Shown piece after piece: positions 56,771 through 64,000 of a DNA stretch of 64,000 nucleotides. Position 1 is the first letter of the stretch. Every line of letters begins with the position of its first letter. The position numbers and the translations under genes are program-made. The notes under the pieces are model-generated. The model was not told where the DNA came from. It ran no database searches and saw nothing but the letters and a program-made list of their open reading frames with translations. The stretch is from an uncultured Shewanella sp. (GTDB lineage: Bacteria; Pseudomonadota; Gammaproteobacteria; Enterobacterales; Shewanellaceae): assembly GCA_947503555.1 (NCBI GenBank), contig CANNEE010000008.1:124001-188000 (forward strand). The letters are read 5' to 3'.

Positions 56771-56788
56771 TTGGCATGGTTAGTGCTG
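56771..56788 (+). promoter_or_regulatory. Sigma-54 (-24/-12) promoter of the porin
   Basis: TTGGCATGGTTAGTGCTG has the invariant GG (56773-56774) and GC (56785-56786) separated by exactly ten bases, as required by sigma-54. TGGCA and the G of the -24 box are kept and the -12 box is GTGCT. It lies about 190 bases before the porin ATG, giving a leader of about 180 bases. Confidence 0.65.
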
Positions 56789-56861
56789 AAAACAATATAA
56801 GTCTGATCGTTCTTTGTGATTCTGTTTAATTAATGATGTAGATCTATCTTGTTTAAAATGT

Positions 56862-56875
56862 TTGATCTTAATCAT
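56862..56875. promoter_or_regulatory. FNR/EtrA-like site upstream of the porin
   Basis: TTGATCTTAATCAT matches TTGAT-N4-ATCAA at nine of ten positions. It lies downstream of the presumed sigma-54 start site, so it would act as a repressor site or on a second promoter. Confidence 0.35.
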
Positions 56876-56976
56876 TATATATGGTGACTAAATTATTAAT
56901 GAATGCATTAGATTTTATGTGACTAACAATAACCAAATTTATTAAATAGGCATATGCCTAATTAAAACTGCGGACT

Positions 56977-58113
56977 ATGATGATGAAAAGTAAAAATAAA
57001 TTTATGCTATCTGCTGTTGCTGCGGCAGTTATGTTTTCGGGTAGCGTCACACAAGTACAGGCTCAAGAAGACGGTGTGACCATTGGTGGTTCTGTTCGAG
57101 TCAACTATGCCTATCGTGATTATGACGATAAGAACAAAGATAAAATGGGCGATATCGCTTTTGATACTGCCACTATTGTATTTAAAGGTAAGCAAGGCAA
57201 GTGGGGTTTAGCTGCTGAGTATCGCTTTACTAAAGCCACTAACTTTATCAAGTATGGCTATGGCACTTATGATTTGGACTCTGACTGGCAAATTCAGTTT
57301 GGTATTAACAAGGTGCCTTTTGGTAACCCAGGCTTCATCTCCAATAGCTGGTGGTTTGGCCTGCCATATTACCTAGGTTTTGAAGATGATCATGATATTG
57401 GTATTAAAGCTGTTTATGAGAAAAATGGCTGGCATACGGATTTAGCTTTCTACAAAAACGCTGAATATGGTGCAAGTGAAATCAAGCGTTATGCAACAGA
57501 TTTATATACGGGTACTATTAACGGTGTTGAGTACAACAACGAAGAAACTAACCAGTTTAACCTGCGTCAGACCTATACTATGGAGCATGCTGGAGGTTCA
57601 ACAACCTTTGGTGGTTCGGTAGAGTTTGGACAAATCTACAACAAGAAAACCGAGAATAATGGCGATAGATATGCGTTTGCGGCGCATATGGAAACTCGCT
57701 ATCAAGATTGGAAATTGCAACTGCAAGCGATGGCTTACGAATATGATGCCCCGGATGCACAAGATCCAAATCGAATTGGGGTTTCAGTGGTAAACTGGCA
57801 ATACCCAATTGCGTCTAAAGGCCAGGTTTACAGCATTAACCTAGCGAAGACGATTAAGACATCATTTGGTAGCGTTAAGTGTTACAACGACTTTGGTATG
57901 ATGACGCCAGATGTTGCAGATAAGAGCTTTGATGATAGCTATCAAAATGTGACTGGTTGTGCGATTTCAGCGGGTCCCACCTATACCATGATCGATTTTA
58001 TTATGGGTAAAAACATGACCTTCTCTACTAAGAGTAATGATCATGTTGGTTTACCTGAAATTGGTGATGATTGGGATAAACGTTTAAATATCAACTTTGG
58101 CTATTATTTCTAA
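56977..58113 (+). CDS. Outer-membrane porin
   Basis: A 378-residue beta-barrel protein with a signal peptide ending VQAQEDG. The pattern of alternating strands, Gly/Tyr/Trp content and a C-terminal Phe (INFGYYF) fit an outer-membrane porin; the N-terminal GVTIGGSVRVNYAYRDYDDKNK resembles porins of the DcaP/OprP-like groups. ATG codons occur three times in a row (56977, 56980, 56983), so the exact start is ambiguous. It lies under a sigma-54 promoter and next to the respiratory operon, so it may admit the acid that the reductase uses (inference). Confidence 0.8.
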   Translation: MMMKSKNKFMLSAVAAAVMFSGSVTQVQAQEDGVTIGGSVRVNYAYRDYDDKNKDKMGDIAFDTATIVFKGKQGKWGLAAEYRFTKATNFIKYGYGTYDLDSDWQIQFGINKVPFGNPGFISNSWWFGLPYYLGFEDDHDIGIKAVYEKNGWHTDLAFYKNAEYGASEIKRYATDLYTGTINGVEYNNEETNQFNLRQTYTMEHAGGSTTFGGSVEFGQIYNKKTENNGDRYAFAAHMETRYQDWKLQLQAMAYEYDAPDAQDPNRIGVSVVNWQYPIASKGQVYSINLAKTIKTSFGSVKCYNDFGMMTPDVADKSFDDSYQNVTGCAISAGPTYTMIDFIMGKNMTFSTKSNDHVGLPEIGDDWDKRLNINFGYYF

Positions 58114-58150
58114 GACTTAATGTCTAAATATAAATGTTTCTATATTTAAT

Positions 58151-58180
58151 AAAAAGAGGAGCTTAAGCTCCTCTTTTTTT
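58151..58180 (+). terminator. Porin-gene terminator
   Basis: A perfect palindrome with stem AAAAAGAGGAGCTTA and its complement (58151-58180) ends in a T-run. It lies between the porin and the flavoprotein promoter, so the two are separate units. Confidence 0.92.
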
Positions 58181-58216
58181 GTTGTTTATTTCGCGTTGCC
58201 ATTTCATTTTTAATTG

Positions 58217-58253
58217 TGATATTTCGTGATCAATTTTATTGATATTTCGTGAT
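58217..58253 (+). promoter_or_regulatory. Two putative activator sites upstream of the flavoprotein operon
   Basis: TGATATTTCGTGAT occurs at 58217-58230 and again at 58240-58253, centres 23 bases apart. The first copy shares 16 identical bases with the site before the porin. They lie 50-85 bases before the -24 element of the flavoprotein promoter. Tandem sites in this position are typical for sigma-54 activators. Whether the activator gene at 54918-56450 binds them is inference. Confidence 0.6.
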
Positions 58254-58302
58254 ATTAAGTGCCAGTTCATGAATTCCCATATTTAGCCCCTTTTTATTGA
58301 TG

Positions 58303-58319
58303 TTGGCACGCTCGCTGCA
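58303..58319 (+). promoter_or_regulatory. Sigma-54 (-24/-12) promoter of the flavoprotein operon
   Basis: TTGGCACGCTCGCTGCA has GG (58305-58306) and GC (58317-58318) separated by ten bases. It matches the consensus TGGCACG-N4-TTGCA in all but one position. The transcript would start near 58331, about 100 bases before the start codon. Confidence 0.8.
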
Positions 58320-58428
58320 CTATTAACAATATATTTAGGCACATTTGGTTTTTATTTTAACCAATATTTTGAGGCGAAGAATAAGTGAGAGTTTTGCCAC
58401 TTATCCTAAAGCCTTAGGAATGAAACTT

Positions 58429-59991
58429 ATGAGTAAAGAGAAAGATATCTGTCAAGGACGGCGACAAATGATGGTAGGTGCTGCGGCGTTCGCTGTGACT
58501 GGTCTTGGGGCTGGTATGGCGAGTAAAGCTTCTGCTTCAGAGTGCGATAAGCCCAAGACCAAAGAATTTGATGAAGTGGTTGATATTATCGTGGTGGGCA
58601 GTGGTTTTGCGGGGATGTCTGCTGCGCTGCAAGCTAGGGAAGCGGGTGCAAGTGTCATGGTTATCGATAAGATGCCGGTTTTTGGTGGTAATTCCACTAT
58701 CAATGGCGGTGCTATGGCAGTAGCGGGTTCGCCATTGCAAAAACAGCATGGCATTCAAGACTCTGTTGCTACTATGGTGACTGATATGCTTGAAGCTGGT
58801 AGAGGTATGAATGATGTAGAGATGCTTGAGCTTGTGTGTAATGGCACTGCAGATTCATGGCAATGGCTGACTGACTATGGCGTGAAATGGAAGCCTTTTG
58901 TACAACACTTTGGTGGTCATTCACTTCCGAGAGTATTGCAAACCGTTGAAAGTTCGGGTGCTGGTATTATCCGACCGTTAATTGCAGCTGCGAAAGCCAA
59001 AGGCGTTGATATGCGCACTCAAACTCAGCTTGAAGGCTTTGTAAAAGACGATACTGGCCGTGTGATTGGTATTGAGGTTCGCGCTGACTATTACTTCCCT
59101 AAAAAACGAACTGGCCATATTCGCCATTATGGTGCGAGAAAAGGCGTGATCATGGCAACCGGCGGTTTTGGTCGTGATATCGAATATCGTCAAATGCAGC
59201 AACCTCAGCTAACCGCAGAGCTGGATTCGACCAATCATCCTGGCGCTAATGCCGATGCTCTTAAACAGATGATGCTGATTGGTGCTAATCCGATTCACCT
59301 TGATCAGATCCAGCTAGGCCCATGGGCTTCACCCGATGAGAAGGGCTTTGGTACTGCGTCACAGTTCAACACGATTGCCACTTATCCCAGAGGCATAGTG
59401 GTCGATGCTCGCACAGGTAAACGATTCTTCAATGAGCTAGCCGATCGAAAAGCCCGTGCTCAAGCCATTATGACTCGCCGCGATGATCAAGGTCGCCCTG
59501 TCTATCCCATCGGCTTTACCAATGCAAAAGGCGCTAAAAAAGCGCAAACACTCGACTGGGGGCTTAAGTATCACGTCATTAAACAGGCTGAGACCTTAGA
59601 GGAGCTAGCCAAGCTCTATGGTATTCCACCAAAGGCGCTGGTTGAGCAAGTAAAAGAGTGGAATCTGGCTGTCGATGCGGGTGTCGATAATGAATTTGGT
59701 CGCCCAATGCAGAAGGCGATGAAACTAGAAAAAGGGCCATGGTACGCAGTGCGTATGTGGCCAAAGGTTCACTACTGCATGGGTGGGGTCAAGGTAAACA
59801 CTCACTCTCAAGTACTGCATTTAGTGACAACTAAACCTATTCCCGGTCTTTACGCTGCTGGCGAAGCAACAGGGGGCATACACGGCGCGAGCCGCTTAGG
59901 TGCCTGCGCTGTCGCCGAAGGGGTAGTGACAGGTCGAAATGCTGGTCGACTTTGTGCGGCATCAAAGAGCATTGATTTGAAACAAGTATAA
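58429..59991 (+). CDS. Urocanate-reductase-like FAD subunit (fumarate reductase family)
   Basis: A 520-residue Tat-exported flavoprotein (RR at residues 11-12; signal peptide ends near ASAS, about 36). The FAD-binding Rossmann motif is VVGSGFAGMSAALQA (55-69) and the second flavin segment is FGGNSTINGGAM. Catalytic positions of the flavocytochrome c family are kept: Arg340 (LADRKAR), His448 (HYCMGG) and Arg489 (GASRLG). The fumarate-specific HPT motif is replaced by IQLGPWASPDEKGFG (294-308), as I recall for UrdA, so a larger substrate than fumarate is likely. It has no haem or FMN domain; electrons should come from the tetraheme cytochrome two genes on. ATG 58429 is preferred over 58420 and 58345. 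Confidence 0.82.
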   Translation: MSKEKDICQGRRQMMVGAAAFAVTGLGAGMASKASASECDKPKTKEFDEVVDIIVVGSGFAGMSAALQAREAGASVMVIDKMPVFGGNSTINGGAMAVAGSPLQKQHGIQDSVATMVTDMLEAGRGMNDVEMLELVCNGTADSWQWLTDYGVKWKPFVQHFGGHSLPRVLQTVESSGAGIIRPLIAAAKAKGVDMRTQTQLEGFVKDDTGRVIGIEVRADYYFPKKRTGHIRHYGARKGVIMATGGFGRDIEYRQMQQPQLTAELDSTNHPGANADALKQMMLIGANPIHLDQIQLGPWASPDEKGFGTASQFNTIATYPRGIVVDARTGKRFFNELADRKARAQAIMTRRDDQGRPVYPIGFTNAKGAKKAQTLDWGLKYHVIKQAETLEELAKLYGIPPKALVEQVKEWNLAVDAGVDNEFGRPMQKAMKLEKGPWYAVRMWPKVHYCMGGVKVNTHSQVLHLVTTKPIPGLYAAGEATGGIHGASRLGACAVAEGVVTGRNAGRLCAASKSIDLKQV

Positions 59992-60017
59992 TTAACACAT
60001 AATCAAAAGGTAGTAAG

Positions 60018-61661
60018 ATGATGAATTATAAAAATATTATTTTAGGTTCACTGGCGTTAGGCATGATGTCTGGCAGTGCGTTAGCTATGGATAAGGTTGT
60101 GCTTGACGGTCAGCATATGACTCAAGAACAAGCTTGGGCCATTGCCGATGGTGCAAAAGTGGTGATCGATAAAAAAGCTAACAGTGACTTGGTGAAAGCC
60201 CATGAGCTATTGATGGATGCTGCGCGCTTAGGTAAGCCTGTCTATGGTTTAACTGTGGGGGTTGGTCTAAACAAAGACCAAAAACTATTTACCGCTGATG
60301 GCAAACTAAGCGATGCAGTATTAAAAGCTTCTGAGAGCTTTAACTATAGCACGCTACGTGCTCACAGCTCGGCGGTTGGTGAAGCAGTACCTGTACGTTT
60401 AACTCGCGTAGCCATGGCAGTACGTTTAAATACCATTTTATCTGGTCAAACAGGCGTTCAGCCATACGTTGCGGAGCTTTATAAAGAGTACTTAAACAAA
60501 GGCATCACGCCCGTTATTCCTTCACAAGGCACAGTTGGTGAAGCCGATATTTTGATGGCGTCTCATGTTGGCTTAGCCATGATCGGTGAATGGGATGTAT
60601 TCTATAAAGGCAAGCGAGTAGCTAGTACTAAGGCGATGAAGCAAGCAGGTGTTAAACCACTTAAGCCAATCGGTAAAGATGCACTCTCTATTTTGTCAAA
60701 CAACTCAGTAGCAGTGGCTTATGCGATGAAAGGTTATCGCGAAGCATCACAGCTAATGAAAGTGGCACCAACAGTATTTAGCTTAAGCCTTGAAGGTCTA
60801 AATGGTAACGTTTCACCATTCCTACCTCAAACTAACGATATTCGTCCTTTCCCATACATTAAAGAAGCGACGGGCGAGATCTTAGATCAATTAGATGGAA
60901 GTTACTTATGGGAGCTTAATAGCAAGCGCTCATTGCAAGACCCATTAAGCTACCGCACCACAGCTTATACCTTTGCTGAAGCGAAGAAAGCACTGGCCAA
61001 CCTAAATGAAGTGATTGATGTACAGATTAACCACTCAGACGATAACCCAGGTGTGGTACTAAACGCTTCAAAGGATTACACCCAGTTCCCTCAAGTGGCT
61101 AAGTATCTGATTGCTGATAAAGGTGGTGTCTTCCCAACGACTAACTTTGAACCTTTGCCAGTTGCACTGGCGGTTGAGCAGTTAAGCATTGCCTTGACCC
61201 ATGTATCCCATAACAGTGTGATGCGCACGATTCACCTTTCTGATGATCACTTCACTAAGTTATCACGCTTCCTAAGTGCGCCTGGTAACAAGGGCCATGC
61301 ATTTGGTGCGATTCAGAAGAACTTTGTTGATATGCAAGTGCGTAACAAGCAGTTAGCTATGCCAGTGTCTTACGATGGTATTCCTGTTGCGGGTAATATC
61401 GAAGATACCTTTACTAACTTAAAGCTAGCTTCTGATAATTTAATTCAGATTGTAGACAACACTGAAGTTATCTTTGGCCTTGAGTTACTGCACTCAACTC
61501 AAGCAATTGACCTTCGCAAGTTAGCCACTCCTAAGCTTAAGATGGGTAAAGCAACTAACAAGATGTACAAGGCTTATCGTCAACGCGTTCCTTTTGTTGA
61601 GTTAGATCGTCCGTTTACGCCTGATATCAAGGCTTCAAGCGAGTTCGTAGCTCAATATTAA
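60018..61661 (+). CDS. Exported ammonia-lyase homologue without the MIO tripeptide
   Basis: A 547-residue protein of the histidine/phenylalanine ammonia-lyase fold, with a signal peptide ending near ALAM (about 23). The family core aligns: VYGLTVGVG (Tyr76), LRAHSSAVGE (114-122), PVIPSQGTVG (165-174), SDDNPGVVL near 340. In active members GSVG is followed by Ala-Ser-Gly, which cyclises to the MIO cofactor; here it reads GTVG-EAD (171-177). The QDPYSLR segment reads QDPLSYR, so a catalytic Tyr is shifted. It may be inactive, a binding protein, or work by a different route. It lies 26 bases after the flavoprotein gene and presumably acts on the same compound in the periplasm. Confidence 0.72.
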   Translation: MMNYKNIILGSLALGMMSGSALAMDKVVLDGQHMTQEQAWAIADGAKVVIDKKANSDLVKAHELLMDAARLGKPVYGLTVGVGLNKDQKLFTADGKLSDAVLKASESFNYSTLRAHSSAVGEAVPVRLTRVAMAVRLNTILSGQTGVQPYVAELYKEYLNKGITPVIPSQGTVGEADILMASHVGLAMIGEWDVFYKGKRVASTKAMKQAGVKPLKPIGKDALSILSNNSVAVAYAMKGYREASQLMKVAPTVFSLSLEGLNGNVSPFLPQTNDIRPFPYIKEATGEILDQLDGSYLWELNSKRSLQDPLSYRTTAYTFAEAKKALANLNEVIDVQINHSDDNPGVVLNASKDYTQFPQVAKYLIADKGGVFPTTNFEPLPVALAVEQLSIALTHVSHNSVMRTIHLSDDHFTKLSRFLSAPGNKGHAFGAIQKNFVDMQVRNKQLAMPVSYDGIPVAGNIEDTFTNLKLASDNLIQIVDNTEVIFGLELLHSTQAIDLRKLATPKLKMGKATNKMYKAYRQRVPFVELDRPFTPDIKASSEFVAQY

Positions 61662-61671
61662 TCAGTATTAA

Positions 61672-61691
61672 GGGAGCGGGACTCCGCTCCC
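61672..61691 (+). other. Intercistronic hairpin between the lyase homologue and the cytochrome gene
   Basis: GGGAGCGG / CCGCTCCC is an 8-bp GC-rich perfect stem with a four-base loop. CAAAAGGAAG follows, which is the ribosome site of the cytochrome gene, and no T-run is present. It probably stabilises or partitions the operon mRNA rather than ending it. Confidence 0.7.
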
Positions 61692-61706
61692 AAAAGGAAG
61701 TAAAAG

Positions 61707-62084
61707 ATGTGTAAAGTCGTTAACACCATTATCTTAGCTTTTCTATTCAGTATGAGTGCTCATGCTGTGCAGATGAAGGATTATCATAAAAAGATTATGA
61801 GTGACGATAATGGCAAAACTGAATGTGCGATTTGCCATGGTGATGCCAAACGTAAAACCATACCTAAGGTAGAAGTTTGCCAATCATGTCATGGTGATAG
61901 TGATGAGATAGCCGAGCTAACCGCCAGAGATGAGCATGCTGGTCATGATGTAGAGCCTAATCCCCATGATAGTTTGCATTATGGTACAGACTTGCCATGT
62001 ACCTATTGTCACCAAGAGCATAAGCCAAGCAAGGTTTATTGCAATGAGTGCCATGAGTTTGCCTATCCTGATATGAAGCGTTAA
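61707..62084 (+). CDS. Periplasmic tetraheme cytochrome c subunit
   Basis: A 125-residue protein with a signal peptide ending near SAHA (about 20). Four CXXCH haem sites are present: CAICH, CQSCH, CTYCH and CNECH, and extra His residues (EHAGHD, HYGTD, HQEHK) can serve as axial ligands. The order matches the haem domain of Shewanella flavocytochrome c. It is the third gene after the FAD subunit, which lacks haem, so the two should form a split flavocytochrome. AAGGAAG precedes the ATG. Confidence 0.88.
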   Translation: MCKVVNTIILAFLFSMSAHAVQMKDYHKKIMSDDNGKTECAICHGDAKRKTIPKVEVCQSCHGDSDEIAELTARDEHAGHDVEPNPHDSLHYGTDLPCTYCHQEHKPSKVYCNECHEFAYPDMKR

Positions 62085-62191
62085 TTCGTGGCCTAGAAGC
62101 TTTTTAGTTTCTACTCCCATTTATCAATTTTGAGTTCCAAGTCATGGCATATTCTCGGATGCAAATAGAGAGCCGTGCAAGGATTGAACAA

Positions 62192-62225
62192 CCGCTGTAG
62201 TGATTTTGGCTGCAGCGGCTTTTTG
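62192..62225 (+). terminator. Terminator of the flavoprotein operon
   Basis: CCGCTGTAG / CTGCAGCGG (one G-U pair) with a nine-base loop and a T-run, about 105 bases after the cytochrome stop. The rest of 62085-62382 shows no gene. Confidence 0.8.
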
Positions 62226-62382
62226 TTATCAAACTCACCTGAAAAGTGTCTTTGTGCCGTATCTCTAATTATTTCGTTTTATTCCGCCTTTATGGAGCGA
62301 TAGCTTGCTGATTGCCGGAATCATTTCGTGCTAGGATATGCGGTCAAAGCGAATGATTAAGAAGTAGGCTGGGTAGAACAAG

Positions 62383-63027
62383 ATGAAATACCAAATAATT
62401 CCAGTAACCCCTTTTCAGCAAAATTGCAGTCTGATCTGGTGTGAGAAAACCAATAAAGCAGCGGTTGTCGATCCCGGTGGAGACGTTGAGCGTATTCTTA
62501 ATGAAGTGTCTAAGTTGGGGCTGACGTTAGAAAAAATTTTATTGACCCATGGTCATATTGATCATGTTGGTGGTACTCAGTTATTAGCTAAAAAGTCAGG
62601 CTTGCCTATTATTGGTCCCCATAAGGATGATCAGTTCTGGTTAGATAATTTATCAGGACAGAGTCAAAACTTTGGTTTTGCGCCTTGTGAGCCTTTTACA
62701 CCTAATCAGTATTTGCAAGAGGGTGATACTGTCACTATTGGTGAGCAAGAATTGCAAGTAAAGCATTGCCCAGGTCATACACCTGGCCATGTTATTTTCT
62801 TTAGTGAATCAGAGAAACTGGCTTGGGTGGGAGATGTATTATTTAGGGGCTCGATTGGCCGCACCGATTTCCCTCAGTCAGACCATCAATCACTTATTCA
62901 GTCGATTACTCAAAAGCTTTGGCCTTTGGGTAATGATGTCGAATTTATTCCTGGTCACGGTCCTAATTCAACATTGGGTTTCGAGCGTCAGTCCAATCCT
63001 TTCGTTGCCGATCAGTTATTTGAATAA
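62383..63027 (+). CDS. GloB/YcbL-like metallo-beta-lactamase-fold hydrolase
   Basis: A 214-residue cytoplasmic hydrolase of the glyoxalase II-like group. Metal motifs are [12 protein letters not shown] (THxHxDH), [10 protein letters not shown] and [15 protein letters not shown], and the late GHGP is present near residue 195. The size and the [10 protein letters not shown] segment match YcbL, which has weak thioesterase activity on S-lactoylglutathione-like substrates. It is a single gene with its own terminator. Confidence 0.9.
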   Translation: MKYQIIPVTPFQQNCSLIWCEKTNKAAVVDPGGDVERILNEVSKLGLTLEKILLTHGHIDHVGGTQLLAKKSGLPIIGPHKDDQFWLDNLSGQSQNFGFAPCEPFTPNQYLQEGDTVTIGEQELQVKHCPGHTPGHVIFFSESEKLAWVGDVLFRGSIGRTDFPQSDHQSLIQSITQKLWPLGNDVEFIPGHGPNSTLGFERQSNPFVADQLFE

Positions 63028-63038
63028 GATCTGATAAG

Positions 63039-63064
63039 AAGCCACAGTAAGCTGTGGCTTTTTT
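63039..63064 (+). terminator. Terminator of the GloB-like gene
   Basis: AAGCCACAG / CTGTGGCTT with a four-base loop followed by a T-run. Confidence 0.92.
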
Positions 63065-63125
63065 GTTTGTTTTTCTAGTATCTTCTTACATTTTTCTTCT
63101 GTTAAATCAAAGCGACTCTATTGTT

Positions 63126-63926
63126 TTAGGTCAAACGACCTAAAACGGCTTCCATGGTCTCAATCAACAGCTGTGATTTGTGTTCATTTAATGCATCCGG
63201 GTGCGGGGAGGCGAAGCTCTCGATATCATTGTCGTAATAAAGGCCGTGGGCATTGGCAAAGGAATCTTTCAATGCCGCTTCGAGTAGAATATTAACCCCA
63301 ACACTGATATCGCTTCCTGCAATGCCATAGGCATTTTTTACCATTTTGCTCGCCAAAAGTGACTTTGGATTAACCGATACCATCATTGGGCCTTTTTGAT
63401 GTGCTTTGCCGAGCAGCGTTGTCCATCCAGTGAGGGCGAGCTTACTTTGAGCATAGGCCATGGAGTCGTTTAGATGCTTGTTACCTAACAATGCTTCAAG
63501 ATCTACAGGACTTTGTGCCGCAGAAGAGAGGTTAATGACGCGAGCATTTGCGTTTAATGATTCCAGTAATCTTGTGGTGATGATATAGGGCGCAAAGGTA
63601 TTCACCGCAAAGCGAGTATCTAGTCCATCTTGGGTTTGAGAGTTTGGCGTATTGTATATGCCAGCATTGTTTATGATGATATCAAGGTTGTAGCGCTGCT
63701 TTATGTAAGAGCACATTTGATAAACTTTTTTGAGTTCAGATAGATCTGCTTCTATAAAATCAAGGTTTTCCTCGTGGGTATACTGAATCAGTAGCTGTTT
63801 AACTCGCGCGAGTTTTTCACTACTACGACCATGGATTAATAACTTATGACCAAGTTGAGCTAACTTTGTTGCTGTCGCCAGTCCAAGGCCATCTGTCGCA
63901 CCAGTAATAAGAATCTGTTTTTGCAT
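63126..63926 (-). CDS. Short-chain dehydrogenase/reductase
   Basis: A 266-residue classical/atypical SDR. The nucleotide motif is TGATDGLGLATATKLA (about 8-23), the NNAG motif is present (IIINNAGIYN) and the catalytic set is Ser (NLSSAAQS) and YAQSK. The sequence is similar to retinol-dehydrogenase/WW-domain-oxidoreductase-like bacterial SDRs. The substrate is unknown. It is convergent with the GloB-like gene. The bases 63927-64000 hold only its promoter region. Confidence 0.85.
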   Translation of the reverse strand: MQKQILITGATDGLGLATATKLAQLGHKLLIHGRSSEKLARVKQLLIQYTHEENLDFIEADLSELKKVYQMCSYIKQRYNLDIIINNAGIYNTPNSQTQDGLDTRFAVNTFAPYIITTRLLESLNANARVINLSSAAQSPVDLEALLGNKHLNDSMAYAQSKLALTGWTTLLGKAHQKGPMMVSVNPKSLLASKMVKNAYGIAGSDISVGVNILLEAALKDSFANAHGLYYDNDIESFASPHPDALNEHKSQLLIETMEAVLGRLT

Positions 63927-64000
63927 ATGCCTTTCTGCTCTGTTTGAGGGAGAATCAGTTTTGTATCTATATTTATTGTAGAAATAAGACTTTGAGCGAA

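Noticed and set aside
58216-58231. TGTGATATTTCGTGATC read as a CRP site
   Set aside because: The second half is GTGAT rather than TCACA, so the dyad is missing; the exact repeats upstream of two sigma-54 promoters fit an activator site better.
61672-61691. GC-rich hairpin after the lyase homologue as a terminator
   Set aside because: No T-run follows and the cytochrome ribosome site begins within a few bases; it is more likely an intercistronic structure.

Overview
The window looks like a chromosomal segment of a marine gamma-proteobacterium, most probably Shewanella. Supporting signs are a small tetraheme cytochrome c (CctA/Stc type), a fumarate-reductase-family flavoprotein with its own tetraheme cytochrome, a bioBFCD operon followed by htpX, SMC next to cysZ/zipA/ligA, and a moderately AT-rich base composition. 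I see no phage, plasmid, CRISPR, rRNA or tRNA genes. One small non-autonomous mobile element (MITE-like) is present. Species is not assigned.

Layout. 1-2.9 kb: a leftward operon (periplasmic metallo-beta-lactamase-fold hydrolase, glutaredoxin 2, start of a Bcr/CflA-type exporter) divergent from a LysR regulator. 3-8 kb: an Imm49-like orphan immunity protein, a YibE/F membrane protein and a lipoprotein 5'-nucleotidase. 8.6-17.1 kb: M20 peptidase, ppx and ppk (polyphosphate), rluF, fur, cobB and a P-loop kinase that probably starts at ATT. 18.3-23.1 kb: bioB-bioF-bioC-bioD and htpX, with a double palindromic operator over the htpX promoter. 23.4-26.2 kb: cctA with a perfect FNR/EtrA box, a LuxR-type regulator, a HIT protein and a double-hotdog thioesterase whose terminator loop has been split by the MITE-like element. 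26.7-31.1 kb: a TPP riboswitch in front of a thiamine-salvage operon (TonB receptor, YkoF-like protein, PnuT-like transporter, thiamine-kinase-like protein). 31.2-37.5 kb: DoxX protein, YdjA nitroreductase, a two-gene module of a diiron ODP sensor and a duplicated chemoreceptor-tip-like protein, a small exported protein and a large TonB receptor. 38-49.3 kb: TDT/TehA-like transporter, cysK, a double-receiver GGDEF protein, cysZ, smc, zipA, ligA. 49.5-54.9 kb: DUF2919 protein, HD-GYP phosphodiesterase, NAD-dependent epimerase-like protein, DsbA-like protein, topB. 54.9-62.1 kb: an anaerobic respiration locus. 62.3-64 kb: GloB-like hydrolase and a short-chain dehydrogenase.

The most interesting parts are these. 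(1) At 54.9-62.1 kb a sigma-54 activator sits next to a porin gene and a urocanate-reductase-like FAD subunit gene. Both genes have their own -24/-12 promoter, and both have upstream copies of the same 14-bp motif. The operon also carries an exported histidine-ammonia-lyase homologue that has lost the Ala-Ser-Gly tripeptide needed for the MIO cofactor, and a tetraheme cytochrome. (2) At 32.6-33.9 kb the diiron ODP protein is translationally coupled to a soluble protein that resembles two copies of a chemoreceptor signalling tip. (3) The TPP riboswitch has a readable translational switch. (4) The htpX operator consists of two palindromes exactly 21 bp apart.

All assignments come from reading the sequence and from family knowledge; no database search was run.
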